From Strobilurus pachycystidiatus (taxonomy: Eukaryota; Basidiomycota; Agaricomycetes; Agaricales; Physalacriaceae), in contig JAHLMK010000014.1 of assembly GCA_019915135.1 (NCBI GenBank), positions 868,001 to 932,000 of the forward strand: a stretch of DNA of 64,000 nt, read 5' to 3'. The notes beneath the pieces are model-generated. The model searched no databases. It was given only the letters and a program-made list of their open reading frames with translations, and was not told the origin of the DNA. Below are positions 18,783 to 30,921 of the stretch, in pieces. Position numbers and translations under genes: made by a program. Positions within the stretch are counted from its first letter, which is position 1; every line of letters begins with the position of its first letter.

Positions 18783-19963
18783 TCAAACATTCGGCGCCCG
18801 ACCCGTCCTCATCCTATACACTCCCTCTCTACCCCTACACCTCTCCATCCCCACAAAGAATACCTGCCCATCCAAAAAATCGATCCTCTTAACACCCGCA
18901 AACCCATCCACCTGCGCGCGCCTCTCTCTCGCCCGCAGTATTCTGTCCCGATGCTCTTCCGTTACCACCACATTGAAGATATCCTCCATCATTGCCGGAG
19001 CGTGCAGTGCGTCGGTGACCGCTTGAGATACGTCGGCGACGCTGATGAAATCCGCATTGCGAGTGACGACTCGGATATCCCATGGGAGCAGAGCGTGGAC
19101 GATCTGGATCTCGGGGAGATCGTGTGGATAAACTGCGGGCGATTCGTGAAACTCGGGTGTAAGGGCAAAGTTCCCGCTGCGCGTGTGGAGGTAGGCGCAC
19201 GTCCAGTGGAGCTGGAGGTCCCAGACGATGGTGGTACGCGCTGAAAGGAGGCGGTTAACGGATGGTCTGAGGCCGAGGTCTGTGTGGGTGAAGTGTCAGC
19301 ACATCGGTAGAACTTGTCAGGGAGAAGACACGTACGGAAACTAACATCATCACCAAAGCGCGACTTTGATGCGGAGATCCTCTCACAGAGCGTCTCTGGT
19401 CGCGATGGGGGTTTGTAGTCTAGCCTCCACGAGAACGGGCGTGAGTTTAGGTAAGGATTCTGCTGTGATGGAGTTTCGACGGCGGAGGGACGTCTTGGTC
19501 GACGCTTGAGGACACTTCGTTTCTCGTTATGGTTCCAGGGAGGCAGGGACCATGCTAATGGATTGGGTGTGTACGGTGGAGGTGCGCCGTGCGCAGGTGG
19601 TGTCGGTAGCGTGTATACGCTTTGCGCTTGTGTGGGATGCAGCTCGAAGGTTGGCGTCGGAGGCGTCTGAGGAAGAGGGTAGAAGCCCACAGGCATCTGG
19701 TAGGCGTCAAAGCCTGGTGTCTGTGGCGTCGGATGGAAGTGCGAGTCCATGGGTGTCGGTTCGTAGTGCATGAACGGCTGGCTCTGGTGTGCGTGGACGA
19801 GTGGTTCGCTCTGCGGCGGGAGCAATGTGCTACCGAAGAGTGCGGAGCCTTGCGGCGCATGGTAGTCCCCAGGAAAATGGTAAGCGTTGTACGGCGAGTA
19901 GGCGCTGAGCGAGCGTAAGCGCACAGCGAGTCATATGAAATGTGGCGCTTACTCGTTGTACAT
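18783..19963 (-). CDS. DUF6699-like protein
   Basis: Three exons. Exon 1 is only 11 nt (MYN plus two bases), giving MYNDAYSPYNAYHFPGDYHA after splicing. The first half is Pro/His/Tyr-rich and probably disordered. The conserved C-terminal domain begins near LHWTCAYLHTRSGNF and includes VHALLPWDIRVV, FISVADVSQAVTDAL and RIDFLDGQVFFVGM. That pattern (PWDI, then xVxDVLxAL, then a hydrophobic closing strand) is what I know from the agaricomycete DUF6699 family, whose function is unknown. It is divergent from the ureohydrolase gene, 804 bp away. The start is the only ATG that splices in frame. Confidence 0.65.
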
Positions 19964-20767
19964 TGTGGGGATGGATCCAAGTGGTATAGCGAGGATTGGC
20001 CGATATGGTAAGCTATTTATCGATTGCGGACAATACCGTCGCCTGGGAAATCCAGCGGAATCATTGTCCGAGTTTGCCTATTGTTTACGAGGTGTTGTGT
20101 CACTTTGGGTGCCGTGGTGGCGTTGTGTGTCCGCATCGTGTGCGGCCATACTAGCGGCGGAGTAACGACAAGAGTGGATAGTGGCATATTGGATGGTGGT
20201 GGTAGCAGGACAGGAAGGACGATGGACTTTGGTGTTATTTGGCGCCACAGATCTTTCTTGTTCGACACCATCACGGCCAACCGGCCTTGAACTACTTTTG
20301 AACCAAGAAATCAGCTCTATCAGGCCGTATTTCGCCCAGAGCAATGCTCAAATCCTGTCCAGTCAAACCTTTGGTTCCGGCCTTCATGTGGCTTGCTCAA
20401 TCGACTTAATTCTCGGACTGACGCCAAATGTCGGGGCCTTAAACCATGCTGCCACTGCTGCGAGTGAACGTCTCCCCCGAGGAATGTTATTGAAGGACCG
20501 TCACAGCGACTCTCTTACCTTGACACCATGACTTGAATGTGGCGTTTACCGTGACAGTATGCGGTCCTCGAGACCGACTGCATGCCTAAACGCTTGGTCA
20601 AATTGGATCAAACGCCGACGGTACATTGGATCAACCGGTATGCCTGCCTCTGCTTGGTCCCTTCCACAATCGTTATCGACCTACTCTTATCGCAGCATGC
20701 TACACTATGCTACATAAACCCCGAGACGCCTATCAGGTCTACAGTGTAGTCTACAGGTCTATCACCA
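19964..20767. other. Shared upstream region of the DUF6699-like and ureohydrolase genes
   Basis: 804 bp between divergent starts. No open frame with family resemblance, no clear repeat. Motifs not assigned. Confidence 0.5.
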
Positions 20768-22248
20768 ATGCTGAGGACCGCGGCCCTCCTCCTCCTCGCT
20801 TCCACCGCACGCGCCTCTGACTACATCGACGTCGCCAACGAGGAATGGACGCAGCGCTTCGGCGCGCAGGATGACTTATCCTTCACCGGCCCGCTCAGCT
20901 TCATGCACCTCCCCTACTCGCGATGCCTGCAGGACTCATCTACGCCATTCGACATCGCCATCCTCGGGTTTCCTTTTGATACGACCACCTCCTACCGCCC
21001 CGGGGCGCGCTTCGGTCCGCGCTCCATACGGGCGGGGTCGAGTGTGGGGAATGGATGGACGCTTGCCTGGGGAAAGGCGCCGTTTGATTATGGCAGAGTT
21101 GTTGTCGATTGCGGGGATGTACGTCTAGAGGCTTCTCCAGTGGTCGTCTTCCTTATTCATTGATGATGATATAGGTTCCTATCACTCAATTCGACAACGC
21201 GAAAGCCATAGAGCAGATGGGCGCCGCGTATTCGACGCTTCTCAACCGCCCGGTCAAAGGCGGAAATGCGGACACTTACCGTGAAATGACTTCCAAGATG
21301 GCGTTGGACGGGAAGGAGCACCCTCATATCATCACGCTCGGTGGTGACCATACCATTGTCAGTATCGATGTCTCCATTCTAGTCTGTTCAACGCTTATTC
21401 ATTGATATACGTTTAGGTCCTCCCCATCCTTCGCTCGCTCTACAAAGTCTACGGCCCCATCTCCGTCATCCACTTCGATTCGCACTACGATACCAGCAAC
21501 GTTACGGGCAATCTAGCGCAGGACCGCATCACCCATGGATCGTACTTCGCCGTTGCGTACGAGGAAGGGCTCATGACCAACAGGAGCATCCACGGTGGAA
21601 TACGACAGAAGGCAGGCGGGGTGGAGACGCTGGTGCAGGATGAGAGTGTTGGGTTCCAGGTTATCAGCGCGGAGGATATAGACGACTACGGTGTGAAGAA
21701 TATCATCAAGAGGATAAGGGAGCGGGTTGGGGATACACCGGTGTATCTGAGCTTGGATATCGATGTTATCGGTGCGTTCTCTCTTAGAGTCGTGGATTAT
21801 TGCTGATGTCAAGGTTCTGTAGATCCCGGTCTCGCACCCGCAAGTAAGTGGCTTTGTACTGCCGCATTGGCTCGTGGAGTCTGATTCTGTTGACGACAGC
21901 TGGAACGCCTGAAGTTGGTGGATGGACAACGCGCGAGGTGAAGCGGATTATCCGTGGTCTTGCGGGGCTGAACTTTGTGTATGTCTTCGTGTCCCAATCG
22001 TCTTTGCGCAGGCTAATTGAACACTGTCTTCTAGCGGAGCCGACGTAGTCGAGGTCGCACCAGCACATGACGGAGGTAAGCACCAGCCTTTCCTTAGACT
22101 AAATTCCTATGTCCGTTCATCCGCTGATCATAACACAATAGTCGACGACATGACATCAAGAGCAGCGGCGGCTATCGTCCACGACTTTCTGAACATGCTA
22201 CAGATTGACGCGCCTCCGAAGCCACACCCTTTCAGTATGTTCAAGTAG
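20768..22248 (+). CDS. Secreted ureohydrolase (agmatinase/arginase family)
   Basis: Family enzymes hydrolyse a guanidino group to urea using two Mn ions. The product starts MLRTAALLLLASTARASDYI, a signal peptide. Core motifs follow in order: FDIAILGFPFDTTTSYRPGA, GGDHTIV, HFDSHYDT (the D-x-H-x-D metal site), THGSYF, SLDIDVIDPGLAP and a spliced LAPATGTPEVGGW. The Asp pair in DIDVID completes the metal site. The protein ends PKPHPFSMFK. About six introns of 50-60 nt. The substrate cannot be told from sequence alone; the SHYDTS loop and PATGTPEVGGW are closer to agmatinase-like members than to classic arginase. The family is usually cytosolic or mitochondrial, so the signal peptide is notable. 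Confidence 0.88.
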
Positions 22249-22851
22249 AGGATGGTCCAGAAACCTTTTGTAGACTCAGAGGACCGAAGATACAGATCTT
22301 GCTCTGTGGATGTAGATAGAATGATATGTGATAATCCTGTACCTGAAGTTGCCGCTTTTCGTCGCGTGAGTATACTATATCGAAGTATTCGACGAGTCAT
22401 GCAATTGTTCTTCCACTACAGAAGCAGTTACTACCCAGTATCTTGGTAGAATAAGATGAGGGCCTGGACGCAGCGTGATCCAGTTGATACCGTTCATAAT
22501 TTTTCTTGCATTGTTGGTTTCACGATGCCGAGTCCCACACTTGGAGTGCGTAACACATTTCCTCGGGGTGCTCAAACATAGCCAGGTTGAGATTCCTGGC
22601 ACCACACGTACTATTCGCGGGGTCGACGAAGTTGAGTATGTACGGATCTTAGTACGTACGTTACCACCACAAATATAAATTCACGTCCACCAAAAAAGAA
22701 AAATACCGTTCATAATCATAAAAGGCGTTCAAGGCGTTTAGTTTGAGGATAAGAGAGGAGAGGAGAGGAGGAATTTAGCGCAGTGTACGCGTTGTATAGA
22801 CAAGATGTAGACTCTAGTATGTATCACAATTCGAGCTATACGCTACTAATT
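22249..22851. other. Intergenic between convergent genes
   Basis: 3' flanks of two convergent genes. A short GAGAG-rich run lies near 22755-22775. No gene seen. Confidence 0.5.
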
Positions 22852-23613
22852 CTAATACACGGTGTCCCGGTTCCAGTTCTGTACAGCGATTTCAGCAAGT
22901 TCGGCAGTAAGAGTATCCTCGTCTTCGAAAATAGGAATATAGCGGTCTCGTATAGTGACCTCCCCTGCATCATCGATACGATAAACCAAATACCTGCTGC
23001 CCGCGACAAGAAAACCCAACAAATTATCCACTCGGTAGGTTGATTTCGCGAGACGTTCCATGTACTCGCTCATCTGTGATTCTGCGTCTGCCAATGCTCG
23101 ATCTGGTTTGTTCAAGTCCGAGTCTCGCTTCACCTCGAATGCACAAACAACGTAGTGCTGGCGCGCCTGGTGCTCGTGGGTTCGAGAGACCTTCACGACA
23201 GCAAAATCGGGATATAATCTTCCTTCTGGGTTAGCTATCAGAAGCAAATAAGTACAAGATATTGAATCAAAAGGAAGGAACTAACTTGTCCCACGGGGTA
23301 CATGAAAGCCTCCCGATGATCCTATCGAGGTGTTCCCAACCTCAAGATCGGGATCATCAACGATAGGGCGCAAAACGGCTTGGGGTATCACCGAAAATCG
23401 GCGGGACAATGGGAAGATGGCATTTAGATAGGTATTGTGAGGCCCGTAGAGCTGATGCTCATAGGCAACGTTCGCCAGAAGGGCACGCTTTAAGTTCCAA
23501 TAGACAAAGTCATCGATGCTGGCAGCATGCTGAGCGGCGGTCGGTACGTTGACCTGCCGGAGACGGGGAGGATAAAGTTCGCCGAGACTTCGTGTCAATC
23601 CAGTAGCGGCCAT
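22852..23613 (-). CDS. PD-(D/E)XK nuclease-like domain protein
   Basis: Two exons joined across a roughly 51-nt intron. The start at 23613 gives MAATGLTRSLGELYPPRLRQ. The C-terminal domain has LYPDFAVVKV, then YVVCAFEVKRD, then QMSEYMERLA and LLGFLVAGSRYLVYRID. The Asp in YPDF and the E-x-K in FEVK, spaced about 25 residues apart, fit the catalytic core of PD-(D/E)XK nucleases. The following helix and strand also fit. Such stand-alone proteins are common in agaricomycetes and mostly uncharacterised. No partner gene is evident; the neighbour on the left is the convergent ureohydrolase. Confidence 0.6.
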
Positions 23614-24073
23614 GGCCTGAGTCACAAACTATCATTGAACACACCTTAAATACTGCAGATTCAGTTGGGACGGCGGGCCGATTATTCCAAGATCCGTGTG
23701 GTCAACAGCCGCCAATATTCTCGACACCAGCCTGACGCTTCGATGGTCGTTCATGTGTAACAGTCACCCTTGACAGCTGCTTGGCCGCCATGACATAGGA
23801 CAATGAGAAAAAAAAGTCCATGATGTAGGACAATGAGCATGCTTGCCGAAGACAAGACCAAGAACAATGGTCGTAGCAAACCTCACTGTCAAGTGAGAAT
23901 GTGTATGACATGACTATGGTATGGAACAATAGAAGTCTAGACCGATCCAAATTGGTCGAACAATGCGAAAGCTGTGATCGTGACCACTCACGTGTACCGT
24001 TCTCTCACGCTGTGTCACCGTTGAAATTGGTTCATTAACGCTCTTCAGAACACGCGTCCTCTAGCTTTTCCCA
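23614..24073. other. Divergent upstream region
   Basis: Lies between two divergent starts. A near-repeat, atgacataggacaatgagaa / atgtaggacaatgagca, occurs at about 23790-23840. No gene seen. Confidence 0.45.
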
Positions 24074-24620
24074 ATGTCTGAAGCGCCGAAGGTACATATC
24101 TCTTGGTCTACTGGTCACAGCTATATTGATTTGCGCCTAGAAAGAAGCCATGATGCACCGCTACATCCACGGTGGCTACGTCCTAACACCAGAAGTCGCA
24201 TTAGCTTGGGCGGAGCGCATCTTGGCCAGCAACAACGAAGTAATGCCAGAAGCCGAAGGCGCTCGCCGTATGCGCATCTGGTCGCGTATCAACAGAGCAG
24301 CCAATACTGTGGGCGCGAAGTGTTATTTCCTCCAGGACGTCCCGGGGTTTACACTTGAAGAGATAAATAGCATGATTAGGTCGTACATGGTTGTCTCGTG
24401 CCATACGACGGTTTGGGTACCCCAAAGCCTTCCGTGGATACCAGCGCCGGTGCCTCCAGAGTACTCTTTGAAGGAAGACGAGAGGGCGCTTAGGGCAAGG
24501 AAACTTTTGGATGATGAAGGTGGGTGCACCGATGGCGACGAATGAATGAATGTCTTGACAGCTAACTTGACGATTTTTGCAGATATCCTTCATAGCGGGT
24601 TCAAGACGAGATGGGCGTAG
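24074..24620 (+). CDS. Small protein of unknown function, tandem copy 1
   Basis: Three exons: MSEAPK (18 nt), a long second exon with HGGYVLTPEVALAWAERILA, MPEAEGARRMRIWSR and VSCHTTVWVPQSLPWIP, and a short last exon ending HSGFKTRWA. The product is about 140 residues with no signal peptide or membrane segment. Copy 2 (24939-25477) is nearly identical in the second half of exon 2 and keeps every splice site, so the gene model supports itself. I do not recognise the family. Both copies are on the same strand about 320 bp apart, pointing to a recent tandem duplication. Confidence 0.7.
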
Positions 24621-24938
24621 TAGCGTGCGTAGTAGAATTGAGACGCTTGTTTGATGTGTTCAAATAGAGGGATTGTCCGGTTACTCTGAATGAGCCACCA
24701 GTGTTGAGTTAGATTGAAGATTGATCATTTCTCCGTGAGTGTAGTACGTAGCTCTGGTGGCGGATTGTATTGCTGAATTGAATTGTGTCTGGAGATGAAC
24801 TGTAACACCTAACCACCTGAGTACCTCACGAGTGGGGAGTTCCGCAAAGTACTGGTCGTGCCATTGTCGGCTGTCAGATCGCACAGTCACGGTCAGTCCT
24901 CGCAGGGACGAAGCGCACGACTCCTTCAGCTTTTCCCA
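24621..24938. other. Spacer between tandem copies
   Basis: 318 bp. The last 20 bases before the second ATG (cttcagcttttcccaATG) resemble the region before the first ATG, so the duplication includes the immediate promoter. Confidence 0.5.
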
Positions 24939-25477
24939 ATGCCTGAAGCGCCGAAGGTACGTATCTCTTGGTCCACTACATACAGCTATATTGATTTGCG
25001 CCTAGAAAGAGGCCATGATACCGCGCAAAATTCATGGTGGCTACGTCCTAACACCAGAAGTCGCGTTAGCTTGGGCGGAGCGCATCTTGGCCAAGAACAA
25101 CGAAGTCATGCCAGAAGCCGAAGGAGATCGCCGTATGCGCATCTGGTTGCGTATTGAGAGAGCAGCTGTTACTGTGGGCGCGGAGTGTTATTTCCTTCAG
25201 GACGTCCCGGGGTTTACACTTGAAGAGAGAAATAGCATGATAAGGTCGTACATGGTTGTCTCGTGTCATACGACGGTTTGGGTACCCCAAAGCCTTCCGT
25301 GGATACCAGCGCCGGTGCCTCCAGAGTACTCTTTGAAGGAAGACGAGAGGGCGCTCAGGGCAAGAAAGCTTTTGGATGACGAAGGTGGGTGCACCGATAT
25401 TTGATGATGTCTTGACAACTAACTTGACAATTTTTGCAGGGATTCCTCATGACGGGTTCAAGACGAGATGGGCGTAG
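24939..25477 (+). CDS. Small protein of unknown function, tandem copy 2
   Basis: Same three-exon plan as copy 1: MPEAPK, a second exon with IPRKIHGGYVLTPEVALAW, and a last exon ending HDGFKTRWA with TAG at 25475-25477. Differences cluster in the first half (RIERAAVTVGAECYFLQ against RINRAANTVGAKCYFLQ), while the stretch from SCHTTVWVPQSLPWIP through RARKLLDDE is identical. That is consistent with purifying selection or gene conversion over the C-terminal half. Function unknown. Confidence 0.7.
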
Positions 25478-25642
25478 TAGTGTGCGCGTCTTAGTAGAGT
25501 TGACTGCGCGCGGTAGATAGTAATACAGTAGATCAATGTCATATTCGCACAGTCAGCGCAGTGACGAAGATCCTTCTTTGACACACACCACGACAAGCAC
25601 CTACTCACTGCGTTCACCAAAGCCCGAATATTCTTCTAGAGC

Positions 25643-26958
25643 ATGATCCAGCTACCACCTGAACTCCTCGAGCAGTTCCTCTCCTTAATTGGCCACAATG
25701 ACCTCCAACACGCATCCCTTGTCTGTCGTACCTGGGCTCAGCTCTGCCAGCCCATTCTCCTCCACCGCATCGAGATATCCCCCTCCTCTCTTCCTGTCTC
25801 GGTGCAGCAATCTGAGGACGTCAATATCCACGACGCAGTGCTCAAAAGACTCAACAACCTCAACGAGATCCTTTCCGCCTCCCCTCACCTCTGTCAGAGC
25901 GTTCGCCACTTGTCTATCCGCGAGGTGGGCACGGTCATAAGCAAATATCTCCTGAAAAGGTTCAAGTGGCTAGATGCGGAAGAGCCTGTCCTAGCTCTGC
26001 TTAATTCCCTCACGAACCTCCAGTCCTTTGAGATGCTGGCCGAACACCTGCCAGCGTGGCATGGGGCCATCGGCGATGCGCTCTTGCGTACTCAGATCAC
26101 CCATCTCACTATCACGCTCCAATACGCCAAAAAATTCGGGGATCTGTTGGCTTTCGTAGCTCGGTGCAAGCATCTGCAGCACCTTTCCCTTCGTCAATTG
26201 ATCTTCGACGTCAGCCTCTCTAGGGAGCACCTCTCCCCTCCAGATCACCCTCATGTCTCCCTTTCTTCATTCGACCTCGCCTTGAGATGGCCAACACCCA
26301 TCGCAGACGCGCTTGATCTCTTACTAGACGAGGGATCGAGCGTCAGGATTACTTCCTTGCGTCATCTCTCGATAGATGCCTGCCCAATAGCTGCAGATGC
26401 CGAACGCGACGCTAAAGCCATCGCGGACCTCATCTCCCTGAACAGGGAAACACTAGACAGTATAAAATTCCAGATTCTTGTCGGCCTGCCGGGTAGGTTT
26501 CACCCCAAACGCGATAGATTTCCCTAACCTTTCCTCCAGTTCCATTACTTGACCTCGCTGACCCAAGTCTCCTGAAAACGTTCCACATCCGCCTTCTCAA
26601 CGACCGAAAACTGGTACGTGTCATGTCCTGGCTTGCAAAGTCGTTCGCCAGCATACCACAAGGCAGCTTTTGCGCTCTCGAGAAGATCGTCATCGAGTTC
26701 AGCGCCTCTTATGATCCGACGTTCATGGATTCTCACAAGGAGGCATGGGCGACGCTTGATGCCTCGCTTGCACGGGCAGAACTGGGGTTCTTGAGGAAGG
26801 TAGAGATCACGGATGCGAATTCATTGCCTTCATACGATGGCTCGACCCAGAAGTCGAGGGCTCGTCAGCTGGAAATCATGAAGGAGCATCATCCCAATTA
26901 CATGCCTATGCTCCAGAGGAAGGGTATACTGCACTACAATTCGATTGTGATAATATGA
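25643..26958 (+). CDS. F-box protein
   Basis: Two exons with one intron (about 46 nt) after LVGLP. The N-terminus is a good F-box: MIQLPPELLEQFLSLIGHND, then ASLVCRTWAQLCQPILLHRI. Such proteins recruit substrates to SCF ubiquitin ligases through Skp1. The rest has irregular leucine-rich segments (HLQHLSLRQL, SLRHLSIDAC, LEKIVIEF) without a clean LRR register. It ends KGILHYNSIVII. The last codons and stop lie inside an 80-bp tandem duplication, so a second copy of the C-terminal coding sequence sits just past the stop. It is unrelated in sequence to the F-box-like family at 41 and 46 kb. Confidence 0.8.
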
Positions 26959-27049
26959 TTCCGCCAAATCATCCCAAGTACATGCCTATGCTTCAGAAGA
27001 AGGGTATACTGCACTACGATTCGCTTGTGATGATATGATTCCGCCGAAT
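26890..27049 (+). repeat. 80-bp tandem duplication across the F-box gene stop
   Basis: Two units, 26890-26969 and 26970-27049, about 90% identical. Each contains the codons for the last residues (PMLQ.KGILHY.S) and a TGA. Only the first is in the gene; the second lies in the 3' untranslated region. Confidence 0.8.
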
Positions 27050-28401
27050 CGATAAGTTGTCTATAAAACATGTGTGAGATGATGAGCACGTTCGGGAGAG
27101 AAGTCTCATACTACTACAAGATGGTGACAGGGATTCGACGTTTCGGATCCGCAGTCCTCCGGGCTGACCGTCAACATCAGGTTGGAGAGCTGAGCTATGA
27201 TCCTCGTGGGAGGGCGGGAAAGGCGGCGTCTCAGCAGGTACAAGCGCTCATCTTGACTCGGAAACCTCTAATGATGTAGTGTGGCCATGCATCTACTCCA
27301 GTATGTAAGCCTTAACTCCCTACGGATCTAACGTCACTTGAGTTGCCAGCATACGCGCGCGTTATGTTACCGATTGGCTCTTGGCCTGGGCTAAGATGGT
27401 GAGGTCGCGTTAGCTCCCGTCAATTGTTCCTTTTGTCTTGTTGACACGTTTACTTCTACTTACCGTAAATGTGGAGTCGGGAGGCTCGGAGAGTGAGCTC
27501 TGAAGGGCTGCAGACAAATTTTAACAACGTCCCAGTGGCTCAATCAGACGCAACGCCTCCGTCATCACCGTTGACCTTGTCTGTCCAGATCTTCGAAGCA
27601 AGCGGTATGCAATCAGCGCCACTGATTCGTGTCTCCCACGACCCGGTGAGTCTATAGTAAACACGTGGCGTACACTTAGTCACCCGGTTCAGTCTCCGCG
27701 GAACCTAAATGGCGCTTGAAAGATGATATCGGCGGGGCTGACGGGAATCAACTTTTTCTCGAGTCGGATCGCCTAGAGCTAACGGGGGAGCGGTAGGCCC
27801 GGGCTGAGTGTGGGTGCTGACACGCTGGATTCCGCGGCAGAATTCCAAGGACACGGGACAGTGCATGCGAAGACAGACACATAATCTGTCAGGTGAAGAA
27901 GAACATAAGAAGAGTTGAGAGTAGCTTGAGAACTTGCTCATGATTCCATGAGCTGTTCATCAAAATCCGACCCTACCAGGACCCTACCCAAGGACTGGGC
28001 TCGTAGATTCCTAATTCCAGATGGTCAAATCAAGAGGTGACGCCATCGGAGATAGCCACGTCGGATGGGAAAGAACTGAAGGTGGAAGGTCGGTACGCGA
28101 AAGGAAGACCGGGGAATCACGAAGGATGGGCCTTGCTCATCCGATGCGCTCGAAGCAGGGCACGACGCGCGTTTCCAACCTTTTTCCTTCCGTCTTCGCT
28201 CCGTTTACACCGAGATCGCGATCTTCACCGCCATGTGCGAGTCCCAAAACGGTACCGGCGGCAAGTTGACGTGGGAAGGTTCAGAAAGGCACTTTGTAAC
28301 GAACTCCCTGATCTCCCCATTCCCTTCTTTCCTCCCAACCACCAACCGCCCTTTCCATCTTTTTCTCTCCGCTGCCCCCGTTTCTTGTTTATATACCACC
28401 C
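27050..28401. other. Intergenic and long TUP1 upstream region
   Basis: About 1.35 kb. Open frames are short and lack family resemblance. Pyrimidine-rich DNA between 28290 and 28400 and TATATA near 28390 fit the TUP1 promoter and 5' leader. Confidence 0.5.
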
Positions 28402-30835
28402 ATGGCCTCGGGAACCATCTACAACGTACGTCCTGGCACCACCGCAAATGTATGTCTGCTCGTGAATTTATCACAGCGATACAGCCTCCATTTCCGTTTT
28501 TGTCTTTTCGTTGCACTTTCACTTATGTCGCTTGCTTTCCAGCATAGAAGTCTTCAGCCATCTGGGCCGCAGACGGCAGGTCCCAGCCAGCCACACAATC
28601 CCCATGGCCGTCTGTCAGAATCGTTTGAGGCTATCAAACAGGAATTTGACCAACTGGCATCGGAACTGAATGCAATGCGTAAGCAGCGGGACGAATACGA
28701 GTCCAAGAGTAAGTGTCTTCTCAATTAGGCTTTTTCGATCCTAATCGGACCCACGCCAGTGTCATCGCAGGTCAACGAACTGAACATCATCCGTCAATCC
28801 CTCTACGAACTGGAGAATCAGCATACGAAAATCCAGTCGCAGTACGAGGAGGAACTTACTCGCGTCAGGTCCGAACTTCATGCTCTCCGACAAAACCTCC
28901 CGTCTGTGCCTGGGCCTCCTCCCCCTCCCCATTCCATGATCGGACCGGGTGGTTCCTCATTGCCAATCCCTTCGTCCAATTCCGGTCCTCTCCCCCCGTC
29001 GTCCTCACACTCCGCGTACGGGGGTGACGCGTTCTATCGCGAACGAGAAAGACTTGAGCGGCTTGACCGCGATGCGCGCATCAGTGAAAGAGACCGCGAC
29101 CGCGAACGAGATGGGAGAGATCGGGAGCGAGAAAGAGACCGTGATCGTATCCTTGATCAGCGAGACGCTAAGCGTCTCAAAACGGATCGTATGAAGTCTG
29201 ATCGTCCAGGTCTGTAGTACCTCTTCACACTTTACACAACTTTTCTTAGTTTACAGCTCCATAATGTAGAGCACTTCAGTCCCCCAATGGGTCCTTTACC
29301 AAAACCACTACCGGGATTAGCAGCGACTGCGGGTCCGGCGGGGGTGTCGTCCCCGCAATCTCAAATTGCGCCACCGTCGTCCTTCCCGACCCCAGGTCCC
29401 AACAGCGGCCCCTCCCTTCCGCCCATAAACGACCAGCCCAACAGTAGCTTCCTTGATGATCTGGACCCACACTCAATGCCACCGGATCTGAAAAAGGAAG
29501 GCCCCGACTGGTTCGCGGTCTTTAATCCCAAGATTAAGCGAACCCTTGATATCAGCCTCGTTCATACGCTTATGCATGCGACGTATGTCCACGTTTGTTT
29601 CGAGAAAATACCACGCCACTAACCCTTTGTGATTTTTTCCAGTGTCGTCTGCTGCGTGCAGTTCTCTGCCGACGGCAAGTTTCTGGCCACAGGGTGTAAC
29701 CGTTCGGCACAGATCTATGATGTAAAGACAGGGCAGAAGACATGGTGGGTGGTGGCAATGAGACCGGCGTGACCTTCTACTGAACTGTTATAGCGTGCTG
29801 ATAGATGAACAAGCCGGGACGACAGGTGACCTGTACATCCGCAGCGTTCGCTTCAGCCCGGATGGCAAGTTTCTCGCCACAGGCGCAGAGGACAAACAAA
29901 TCAGGGTGGGTAGTCTCGGTGACCCGACGCACCCTTACTTACAGAGCTCCACCCCATGCAGATCTGGGACATAGCCAAGAAACGCATCCGCAATGTCTTT
30001 GACGGCCACCAGCAGGAGATCTACTCGCTCGACTTTTCAGCGGACGGACGCCTCATCGTCTCGGGATCCGGCGACAAGACTGCGCGCATCTGGGACATGG
30101 ACACGGGCAAGGTGCAGGTGCTGACGATTGCGGAGTCGGACCATATGACGAACGACGCGGGGGTGACGAGCGTCGCGATAAGCCCGAACGGACAGCTTGT
30201 CGCTGCCGGGAGCTTGGACACGGTGGTACGCATCTGGGACGTGACCACTGGGAAATTGCTGGAGAAGCTGCGGGGGCATCGGGATAGTGTCTATAGCGTG
30301 GTCTTCACGCCGGACTCTAAAGGCATCGTCAGCGGGAGCTTGGACAAGACATTGAAGTATTGGGATGTGTCTGCATTGACGTCCAGAAATGGGGATCCCG
30401 ATAGAGGGCCCAGTCCATGCACTATGAACTTCTCAGGACATAAAGTGCGGTCTCTTTTCTACATTTTGACGACCAGGCTTCTCAATTGATCGATAGGATT
30501 ATGTCCTTTCCGTCGCTGTGTCTCACGACGGCAAATGGGTGGTCTCTGGGTCGAAAGATCGCGGCGTTCAGTTTTGGGACTCACACACCGCCATCGTCCA
30601 GTGCATGCTGCAGGGCCACAAGAATTCAGGTAGGGCAATCCTGCTTGGTACTCCATGATCAGGTACTGAAACAACTTATCTCTCGTCTCGCAGTCATTTC
30701 GATAGACCTTAACCCAGCGACTAATCTACTGGCAACTGGGAGTGGCGACAATCTCGCCCGGATATGTACGTACTTCGTGTCCAATATCCGCACACTGACA
30801 TTGATGAACTCCCAGGGAGCTATAACACCTTATAA
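28402..30835 (+). CDS. TUP1: Tup1-type WD40 transcriptional corepressor
   Basis: Global corepressor acting with Ssn6/Cyc8 in the nucleus. Exon 1 is MASGTIYN. A 150-nt intron precedes the tetramerisation coiled coil ([20 protein letters not shown], then [20 protein letters not shown]). A Pro/Ser-rich linker holds an unusual [12 protein letters not shown] stretch and [20 protein letters not shown] just before the propeller. Seven WD repeats follow, each closing with IYDV, IWDI, IWDM, IWDV, YWDV, FWD or IWSY. The last WD is completed by a 20-nt terminal exon (WSYNTL, TAA at 30833). Length and order match fungal Tup1. It converges with the GH27 gene, leaving only 86 bp between stops. Confidence 0.95.
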
Positions 30836-30921
30836 ACCTTTGCTTCGCATACCCTTTTCATTGTTGTTGTAAAATGTATGTACGACTTTTTTGTATCTTG
30901 AAAATCGTGTATTTTTTCCGC

